In this document: piece after piece, positions 8,501-14,203 of the stretch | How the letters are laid out: every line of letters begins with the position of its first letter | How positions within the stretch are numbered: position 1 is the stretch's first letter | From: Antribacter soli | GTDB taxonomy: Bacteria > Actinomycetota > Actinomycetes > Actinomycetales > Cellulomonadaceae | DNA length: 45,524 bases | Assembly (NCBI RefSeq): GCF_021568775.1 | Contig: NZ_JAKGSG010000031.1 | Location: 1 to 45,524, forward strand | Reading direction: 5' to 3' | Made by a program: the position numbers and the translations under genes | The notes under the pieces: model-generated | Told to the model about the DNA's origin: nothing | The model's input: the letters and a program-made list of their open reading frames with translations, nothing else | The model's database searches: none

Positions 8501-10459
8501 TCGGCCGACGAGGTCAGGGAGCTCGGCGCCGACCCGACGGCCATCACCGGCGCGACCGTCGCCGGTCTCAAGGTCCCCGCCGTGATCGACGCCGCGACCT
8601 CGACGGTGACGCTGCCGATGACGCCCGGCACCGACCTGACGGCGCTGGAGCCGGCCTTCCAGGTCGTGTCCACGTCGACGATCTCGCCGGCGGTCACCGG
8701 CCCGGTCGACCTGTCGTCCGCCAAGACGTTCACGGTCACCGCCCAGGACGGCAGCAGCCGGGCCTGGACGGTGCGCGCCGTCGAGATGCGCTCGCCGGTT
8801 CTGCCGGGCCTGTACGCCGACCCGAACATCGTGCGCTTCGGCGACACCTACTACATCTACGCGACCACCGACGGCGTCGCCGGCTGGGGCGGCAAGGACT
8901 TCTACGTCTGGAAGTCCACGAACCTGGCCGACTGGGAGCGGTCCGCGGAGCCGTTCCTGACCCTCGACGGTGCGAACGGTGACGTGCCGTGGGCGACCGG
9001 GAACGCCTGGGCACCGACCATCATCGAGCGGGACGGGAAGTACTACTTCTACTTCTCCGGCCACAACCCGACCTACAACCGCAAGACGATCGGTGTCGCG
9101 GTGGCCGACAGCCCCGAGGGCCCGTTCACCGCGCAGCCGACCGCGATGATCCTCAACAACGAGGCGGTGACCTCGGGCCAGGCGATCGACCCGGCAGCGT
9201 TCCAGGACCCGGAGACCGGCAAGTACTTCCTGTTCTGGGGCAACGGTTCGCCGGTGTACGCCGAGCTGAGCGACGACATGCTGTCGATCAAGCAGGAGAC
9301 GCTCGCGAAGATCAGCGGCCTCACGAGCTTCCGTGAGGGCAGCTTCCTCAACTACCGCGACGGGCTGTACCACCTGACGTACGCGATCGACGACACCGGC
9401 TCGGTCAACTATCGGACCGGCTACGCCACCGCCACCAGCATCGCCGGCCCGTGGACCTACCGCGGCGTCATCCTGGAGAAGGACACCACCCAGGGCATCC
9501 TCGCGACCGGGCACAGCTCGATCGTCCAGGTGGCCGGCACCGACGAGTGGTACATCGCCTACCACCGGTTCGCGATGCCCGGCGGTGACGGGACGCACCG
9601 GGAGACCACGATCGACCGGCTGACCTTCAACGCCGACGGGACGATGGCGAAGGTCGTGCCGACGCTCACGAGCATCGATCCGCTCACCTACGCGGGCGCC
9701 GAGCCGCAGGCCTCGGTCTCCGACGCCGGTGCGGACGGGTGGTACGGCGCGGACGCGGCCCTCACCGTGACCGGCGGCGACGGCGTGGCCGGGCTGCGGT
9801 ACCGGCTCGACGGCGGCGCCTGGACGGCGTACGACGCCCCGGTGGACCTCCCGGCCGGGACCCATGTCGTCGACTACCGCGCGCAAGGCACCAACCTGCA
9901 GTGGAGCGCGACGCACACGCTCACGGTGAAGGTCGACGACGAGCCGCCCGCGGTCGTGGCGGACCTCTCCGGCCGCACGGTCACGGTGACCGCCACCGAC
10001 GCCGGCTCCGGTGTCGCGTCGGTCGAGTACCAGCTCGACGGCGGCTCCTGGCTGGCGTACACCGGCCCGCTCGTGGTCGACGAGTTCCCGCACACCGTCG
10101 GCTTCCGGGCCGCGGACGTGGCCGGGAACGCGAGCTTCCAGGGCACCCTCGGCGTGCCGACGACGCTCGACCCCGCGCCGCAGGCGCTCAAGGCACCCAA
10201 GGCGCTGGGCAAGACCACGGTCGGCTCCACGCTCACCGCGACGCCCGGCGAGTGGGACCAGCCCGAGGAGGTGCTGACGTTCGCCTACCAGTGGCTGCGT
10301 GACGGCGAGCCGGTGGCCGGTGCGGTGGGCCAGACGTTCCGGCTCACGAGTGCGGACGTCGGCCACCGCCTGTCGGTCCGGGTCACGGCGACGCTCGAGG
10401 GTGCGCTCCCGGGCTCGGCGGTGTCCGCGCCCACCGCCGTGGTCACGCGCAAGGGGTAG
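5588..10459 (+). CDS. Secreted protein with two GH43 catalytic modules and duplicated LamG modules
   Basis: A 1623-residue exported glycoside hydrolase. A signal peptide (residues 1-41, ending APALAAE) is followed by LamG 1 (about 48-255), two atrophied Ig-like repeats (about 262-435), GH43 module 1 (about 440-755), LamG 2 (about 775-985), a short beta domain, GH43 module 2 (about 1068-1370), two OmpL47-like repeats (1375-1515) and an Ig-like domain. Module 1 shows Asp494 (LRDPF), Glu563 (WAPEAYW) and Glu686 (VEGPT). Module 2 shows Asp1078 (YADPN), Asp1201 (AIDPA) and Glu1250 (REGSF). These match the base, modulator and acid of inverting GH43 enzymes. The LamG copies are clearly duplicates. 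GTG start with GAGGT six bases upstream. No sortase motif. Likely alpha-arabinofuranosidase or beta-xylosidase activities; substrate uncertain. Confidence 0.9.
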   Translation: MQRSTRPPFRAVRAVAASAVLALIGSSILLLPGSAAPALAAETADVTDGLLLRYDLTQTSGTTVTDSSGNGRDGTLAGGGTWTGSSLSLDGVDDHVKLPNNLMTGLSAITVSTDVLVATDQATPFFLWGLGNTATGSSGTGYLFASGNAFRAGITTTNWAGEKVTAKSPSGNLARGVWKTVTYTQTGTTGTLYEDGVQVGQNTAVTVLPSQVGGGVTTNNLLGESNYASDNSLKGKLRNFRIYNRALTAAEVSSIALTDANRLAADVATLALGDLSAVTGDLTLPAAGEYGSTIAWSSSDPAHLDASGNVTRPGAGSGPVDVTLTATLTRGSGSDTKTFVATVLPDEGDQSKADAAAAALSIVHADDVRGHLTLPTSGLYDASVTWASSAPAVVGADGIVQRPAPGAGDAQVTLTASVAVGGATATRAIVLTVRELPAPAAYEGYAFSYFTGNSIAGEKIYFAASRGNDALKWDELNNGQPTLESTFGTLGLRDPFLIRSPEGDRFFLIATDLSIGRNGNWDVAQRQGSKYLEIWESTDLINWSAQRHVKISPDTAGNTWAPEAYWDEALGQYVVFWASKLYAADDPNHTGSAYNRMLYSTTRDFVTFSEAQIWQDRGESRIDSTVIKESGVYYRFTKDEGGGGTGCSDIIQEKSTSLTAVDLPGNPSWQFMTGCIGKKAGTSAVEGPTVFKANPGDTSGSPFYLFVDEYGGRGYIPLGTADLENPNWQVAPTYDLPASPRHGTVIPVTAAELAQLRAGIVIPEPPTPVVADENGLVAHYELDETNGTVAADSTGHGYDGAVSGDATWVDGSLTLGGTNGHVKLPDDMMAGLDAITVSSKVWIDSTQATPYFIWGLGNTDGGGTGNGYLFTTGNNYRSSIASGNWSTEQTVTSGSALPRGAWKTLTYTLQGGTATLYLDGVQVGQRTGVTIKPGDIGDGRTTANYIGRSNYTADKYLKGKVRDFRVYNRALSADEVRELGADPTAITGATVAGLKVPAVIDAATSTVTLPMTPGTDLTALEPAFQVVSTSTISPAVTGPVDLSSAKTFTVTAQDGSSRAWTVRAVEMRSPVLPGLYADPNIVRFGDTYYIYATTDGVAGWGGKDFYVWKSTNLADWERSAEPFLTLDGANGDVPWATGNAWAPTIIERDGKYYFYFSGHNPTYNRKTIGVAVADSPEGPFTAQPTAMILNNEAVTSGQAIDPAAFQDPETGKYFLFWGNGSPVYAELSDDMLSIKQETLAKISGLTSFREGSFLNYRDGLYHLTYAIDDTGSVNYRTGYATATSIAGPWTYRGVILEKDTTQGILATGHSSIVQVAGTDEWYIAYHRFAMPGGDGTHRETTIDRLTFNADGTMAKVVPTLTSIDPLTYAGAEPQASVSDAGADGWYGADAALTVTGGDGVAGLRYRLDGGAWTAYDAPVDLPAGTHVVDYRAQGTNLQWSATHTLTVKVDDEPPAVVADLSGRTVTVTATDAGSGVASVEYQLDGGSWLAYTGPLVVDEFPHTVGFRAADVAGNASFQGTLGVPTTLDPAPQALKAPKALGKTTVGSTLTATPGEWDQPEEVLTFAYQWLRDGEPVAGAVGQTFRLTSADVGHRLSVRVTATLEGALPGSAVSAPTAVVTRKG

Positions 10460-10490
10460 ACGACGGTGTAGCAGGGCCGGCGAGTCCCCC

Positions 10491-12095
10491 GTGTGCCATC
10501 GTGAAGAGGTGTTCCGCCTCCTAGGGCTCCTCGGGGGGCTCGCCGCCGTCACGGACCTCGGCACCGGTGCCGCGACCGACGAGTCGCTCGCGCGCGCGGT
10601 CGTGGCCTGCCGGCTCGCCCGGGTGCTGGGGTGCGAGGCCGAGGCGGTCCACGACGTGGTCTACGTCTCGCTGCTGGAGCACGTCGGCTGCACGGCGTAC
10701 TCGGTCGAGCTCGCGGCCGCGCTGGGCGACGATGTCGTCGCGACGCGGATGTCCCTGCGGGCCGACCTCACGAGGACGCGCGAGGCGCTCGGCACGCTCG
10801 TGCCGGCGCTCGCGGGCGCGACGGGGCGGTCGCGCGCGGCCGTCGCGGTCGCCCTGCTGCGCCACTCCTCGGCGATCGACCGGGAGGGCCCGGCCGCGAC
10901 GTGCGAGGTGGCCCGCGAGGCGTCCCGGCGCCTCGGGCTCACGGAGCCGGTGCAGGACGCGCTCGGGCACACCACCGCGTCGTGGGACGGGCGGGGCGTC
11001 CCGGCTGTCGCGGGCGGCGCCATCCCGCTCGCCACGCGCCTGACGCACGTCGCCTCGATCGCGACGACGTTCACCCTGCTCGAGTCGCGCGACCGCGCAC
11101 GCGCCGAGGTGCGGCGCCGGGCGGGCACCGCGCTCGACCCAGAGCTCTCGGCCGCCCTTGCCGACCGCGCGGACGAGGTCCTCGACGGGATCGGCGAGGT
11201 CGACGCGTACGAGCTGCTGCTCGACGCCGAGCCCGACCCGGTGCGCCTGGTGGACGGGGCGCGGGTCGAGCAGGTGGCCCGCGTGTTCGGGGACATGGTC
11301 GACCTCAAGAGCCCGTGGCTGCACGGTCACAGCTCGGCAGTGGCAGAGCTCACGGCTCTCGCGGGACGGCGGGTCGGGCTGGCCGAGGACACGGTCGGCC
11401 GGCTGCGCTGTGCCGGCCACCTGCACGACATCGGCCGCGCCGGGGTCTCCAGCCGGGTGTGGAACAAGGCCGGTCCGCTGAGCGCGACCGAGCGCGACCA
11501 GGCGCGGCTCCACCCCTATCACGGGGAGCGGATCGTGGCTCGTGTCCCCGCCCTCGCGGGGGTGGCGCCGCTCGTCGGGCGGCATCACGAACGCCTGGAC
11601 GGCAGCGGCTACCCGCACGGCGCGCTCGCGGCCGACCTGTCGATGGAGGCCCGCGTGCTGGCCGCGGCCGACGCCTACCAGACCTGGCTCGAGGGCCGCC
11701 CGCACGATCCACCGCGCCCCGCCACCGAGTCCGCGGACCGCGTCCTCGCCGAGGTCCGGGCCGGGCGCCTCGACGGCGACGCCGTCGAGGCGGTGCTCGG
11801 GGCCGCCGGTCACCGAGGCAACGGGCGCCGGGTACGCCCTGCGGGCCTCACCTCACGCCAGGTCGAGGTGCTCCGGCTCGTGGCCGCCGGGCTGTCCAAC
11901 AAGGAGGTCGCCGCCAGGCTGGTCATCTCCCCCAGGACGGCAGAGCACCACATCCAGGACGTGTACTCCCGGATCGGCGTCGCCACGCGAGCGGGCGCGG
12001 CCCTGTTCGCCATGGAGCACGGCCTGTTCGGCGGCCCGCCCGCCGACGACGGCGCGGGGGCCGACGACGGCCCGCCGGCCGCCCAGGATTGGTAG
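10491..12095 (+). CDS. HD/GYP-like phosphohydrolase domain protein with C-terminal LuxR HTH
   Basis: A cytoplasmic regulator of about 534 residues. The N-terminal half has an HD-like helical segment (LLEHVGCTAYSVE). The central domain has HD at about residue 312 (AGHLHDIGRAGV) and HHERLDGSGYP at about 365, the latter resembling the GYP motif of cyclic-di-GMP phosphodiesterases. Residues about 453-515 are a LuxR/NarL helix-turn-helix (LTSRQVEVLRLVAAGLSNKE). Known families therefore suggest a regulator that senses or hydrolyses a phosphorylated ligand and binds DNA. No receiver domain is present. The GTG at 10491 is preferred (GGCGAG seven bases upstream); GTG 10509 is a close alternative with a poorly placed Shine-Dalgarno. 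The gene starts 31 bases after the GH43 stop and ends eight bases before an MFS gene that it may control. Confidence 0.82.
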   Translation: MCHREEVFRLLGLLGGLAAVTDLGTGAATDESLARAVVACRLARVLGCEAEAVHDVVYVSLLEHVGCTAYSVELAAALGDDVVATRMSLRADLTRTREALGTLVPALAGATGRSRAAVAVALLRHSSAIDREGPAATCEVAREASRRLGLTEPVQDALGHTTASWDGRGVPAVAGGAIPLATRLTHVASIATTFTLLESRDRARAEVRRRAGTALDPELSAALADRADEVLDGIGEVDAYELLLDAEPDPVRLVDGARVEQVARVFGDMVDLKSPWLHGHSSAVAELTALAGRRVGLAEDTVGRLRCAGHLHDIGRAGVSSRVWNKAGPLSATERDQARLHPYHGERIVARVPALAGVAPLVGRHHERLDGSGYPHGALAADLSMEARVLAAADAYQTWLEGRPHDPPRPATESADRVLAEVRAGRLDGDAVEAVLGAAGHRGNGRRVRPAGLTSRQVEVLRLVAAGLSNKEVAARLVISPRTAEHHIQDVYSRIGVATRAGAALFAMEHGLFGGPPADDGAGADDGPPAAQDW

Positions 12096-12103
12096 GTCTA
12101 CCC

Positions 12104-13366
12104 ATGTCGGAGCACCCTGCCTGGCCTGACCCTGAGGACATGAGCACCTCGACCTCCCCCGCACCGCGCACCGCGGGCGCCCCGGCCCGCGAACCCCTCC
12201 TGACGTCGCGCTTCGTCCGCCTGGCTCTCGCCGACCTCGCGTACTTCACCTCGGTCGGCGTCGGCATCCTCGCGCTCCCCCTGTACGTCACCGGTCCGAT
12301 GGGCTCCGACGCGGCCGGCGCGGGATTCGCGTTCGGCGCCTTCGCGCTCTCCGCGCTCCTGCTCCGCCCCGTCGCGGGACGACTCTGCGACCTCTGGGGG
12401 CGCGCGCCGCTCATGGTGGGCGGCGGGATCGTCGCAGCGACGACCCTGGCCCTCACCGCGCACGCCGGCTCGCTCATGCTCGTCGTGGCGCTGCGGGTGC
12501 TGCTCGGCGTCGCCGAAGCGGCGTTCTTCGTCGCGTCCTTCGCCGCGCTGGCCGACCTCGCGCCCGAGAGCCGGCGCGGGGAGGCGCTGAGCTACAACTC
12601 GCTCGGGCTCTATCTGGGGATCACGCTCGGGCCGCCGCTCGGCGAGCTCCTGATCGGCACCGTGGGCTTCACCGGCGCGTGGTACGGCGCGGGCGTGCTC
12701 GCGCTCGTCGGGGCGGCCACGGCCTGGTCCATCGGAGAGACGCGACCGGCCGGCCAGGTGCCCGACACGACCCGCAGGCCCGCGTGGATCTACCGGCCGG
12801 CGATCGGCCCCAGCCTCGGCTTCCTCGCGTCCGTGGTGGCTATGGGCGGGTTCCTGGCATTCGCCGCCCTACGAGCCGAGTCGCTCGGGATGGCGAATCT
12901 CAGCCTGCCCCTGCTGGTCTATGGCTCCGTGGTCGTCGTCGGACGCATCGCGTTCGCCCGGGTCGTCGACCGGCTGCCGGCGCTCCCCCTCGCCACCGCG
13001 GCGCTCGTCACGATCGCGGCCGGCCTCCTCCTGGTGGCGGGCCTGCGGACGCCCGCGGCCCTGCTCGCGGGGTCGGCGCTCATGGCGGTGGGAGTCACCT
13101 TCAGCACCCCGGCGTTCTTCTCGGCGATCTTCGCCACCGCGACGCCCGCCGAGCGTGGTGCGGCGTCGGGGACCGCGAGCATGGCGCTCGACCTCGGACT
13201 CGGAGCGGGGCCCATGGTCCTCGGGCTCACCGCCCGGGCGGTCGGGACGTCGTGGGCGTTCGGCGTCGCCGCGGGGATCGCCGTCGTCGGCGCGCTGTGG
13301 ACGTGGTCGCTGCTACCCCACGACGAGCGCGTCCTGGACCGCCACCGCCGTGGTCCTGGGTCCTAG
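12104..13366 (+). CDS. Major facilitator superfamily transporter
   Basis: A 420-residue, 12-helix MFS permease. The loop between helices 2 and 3 reads RPVAGRLCDLWGRAPLMVGG, the MFS signature motif A (G-x-L-x-D-x-x-G-R). A second related loop is seen at ARVVDRLPALPLA after helix 8. Helix 5 carries a LGITLGPPLGELL motif C-like pattern common in drug/proton antiporters, so efflux is more likely than uptake. The ATG at 12104 lies eight bases after the regulator stop, with TAGGT just before it; ATG 12140 is an alternative. Tight spacing implies co-transcription with the HD/LuxR regulator. Substrate unknown. Confidence 0.9.
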   Translation: MSEHPAWPDPEDMSTSTSPAPRTAGAPAREPLLTSRFVRLALADLAYFTSVGVGILALPLYVTGPMGSDAAGAGFAFGAFALSALLLRPVAGRLCDLWGRAPLMVGGGIVAATTLALTAHAGSLMLVVALRVLLGVAEAAFFVASFAALADLAPESRRGEALSYNSLGLYLGITLGPPLGELLIGTVGFTGAWYGAGVLALVGAATAWSIGETRPAGQVPDTTRRPAWIYRPAIGPSLGFLASVVAMGGFLAFAALRAESLGMANLSLPLLVYGSVVVVGRIAFARVVDRLPALPLATAALVTIAAGLLLVAGLRTPAALLAGSALMAVGVTFSTPAFFSAIFATATPAERGAASGTASMALDLGLGAGPMVLGLTARAVGTSWAFGVAAGIAVVGALWTWSLLPHDERVLDRHRRGPGS

Positions 13367-13528
13367 GACCTGTCCTACGTCCGGGTTTGGTGGGCGGCCA
13401 GGCCCGTGTGTCGTCGAACACCTCGCTTCCCGCCGACCGGGCCGTGACCGGGTACCAGAATGCGCTGTGGGCGGAGTAAGTGCCGGGTCCGGAGCGCGGG
13501 ACCCCGCACGTAAACCCCCCACAGCGGG

Positions 13529-13549
13529 GCGACGCGCCAACCGCGTCGC
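13529..13549. terminator. Bidirectional terminator hairpin between MFS and PPTase genes
   Basis: GCGACGCG (13529-13536) and CGCGTCGC (13542-13549) form an 8-bp perfect stem with a CCAAC loop. It lies between the convergent MFS gene (ends 13366) and PPTase gene (ends 13562). The rest of the 195-base gap holds only a 12-base palindrome, GGTCCTAGGACC, over the MFS stop codon, and no convincing gene. Confidence 0.5.
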
Positions 13550-13561
13550 GCAGTCGGCCGC

Positions 13562-14149
13562 TCAGCCCTGGGCCGGCGGCCAGTGCCGGATCACGAGCTC
13601 GGTGTCTGCCGGTGCCAGCGTGACCAGAGCAGCGACGTAGCCGCTCAGCGGCGGCCGGAGCTCATGGGCGGTTGCGTCCGTCTGGACCGGGACCGGCGAG
13701 GTGACCGCACGCTCCATCTCCGGTGCGGCCGTCCCCGCCTTCAGCAGTGCCTCCCGGCGCACCCAGTCCCGTCCCGCCCGGGGGTCGGTGAGATCGGAGA
13801 GCCGCTGCACGTCGACGCCGACCGGCCCGTGGGGGCTCAGCGCGACCACGGCCAGCACGCCGGAGTGCGAGACGGACACCCAGGGCGCCGGCATGCCGGG
13901 ACTCAGGATCCGCGGGGCGCCGTGGGGGCCGCCGCACTCGTTGCAGGTGCGATCCACCACGACCTCGGCCGGCGCCAACCCGAGGTGGGAGGCGACCGCG
14001 ACGCGCAGCAATGCCGCTCCGAGCAGGGAACGGCCCCGGTCCGCAGGACGGTCGAGTGACTCGATCCGCGCCCGTTCGGTGGCGTCGAGGATGCCCAGGA
14101 GATCGCGGTCGGCTGCGGCGAGCGAGGACCACCAGACCTCGACAGCCAT
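13562..14149 (-). CDS. Compact Sfp-type 4'-phosphopantetheinyl transferase
   Basis: A 195-residue enzyme expected to move phosphopantetheine from CoA to a carrier-protein serine. The family blocks RTCNECGGPHGAPRI (about 67-81), VSVSHSG (about 91-97), GVDVQ (111-115) and WVRREALLK (129-137) are present. Asp113 and Glu133 match metal ligands; the position usually Glu in GVDxE is Gln115. Only 20 residues separate Asp113 from Glu133, against about 44 in Sfp, so the lid segment between them is largely missing. GGGAGG lies nine bases before the ATG. The gene diverges from the adenylation-carrier-acyltransferase gene across a 54-base gap holding an iron box. Its most likely client is that protein's carrier domain. 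Reduced activity is possible because of the shortened segment. Confidence 0.85.
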   Translation of the reverse strand: MAVEVWWSSLAAADRDLLGILDATERARIESLDRPADRGRSLLGAALLRVAVASHLGLAPAEVVVDRTCNECGGPHGAPRILSPGMPAPWVSVSHSGVLAVVALSPHGPVGVDVQRLSDLTDPRAGRDWVRREALLKAGTAAPEMERAVTSPVPVQTDATAHELRPPLSGYVAALVTLAPADTELVIRHWPPAQG

Positions 14150-14183
14150 GGGCTGACCTCCCGTTTTCTGTGTAGAACCTATG

Positions 14184-14202
14184 TTAGGTTAGCGTTACCT
14201 TC
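14184..14202. promoter_or_regulatory. DtxR/IdeR-type iron box in the divergent promoter
   Basis: TTAGGTTAGCGTTACCTTC matches the established actinobacterial iron-box consensus TTAGGTTAGSCTAACCTAA at 15 of 19 positions, with a perfect left half. It lies between the divergent PPTase (start 14149) and the adenylation-carrier-acyltransferase gene (start 14204), overlapping the region where both promoters must be. Iron-loaded IdeR/DmdR would repress both directions. The regulator gene itself is not in this window. Confidence 0.82.
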
Positions 14203-14203
14203 C

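Noticed and set aside
6734-10564. A 1276-codon open frame antisense to the two-module GH43 gene
   Set aside because: Its translation is low-complexity Arg/Gly/Val-rich, as expected for the shadow of a GC-rich gene, and has no domain. The plus-strand frame has full GH43 and LamG motifs.
13359-13370. GGTCCTAGGACC palindrome over the MFS stop codon as a terminator or regulatory site
   Set aside because: It has no loop or T-tract and overlaps coding sequence; the hairpin at 13529-13549 is a better terminator candidate.
13408-13479. A 23-residue GTG-started frame after the MFS gene
   Set aside because: No convincing Shine-Dalgarno, no promoter and no recognisable sequence; such frames arise by chance.
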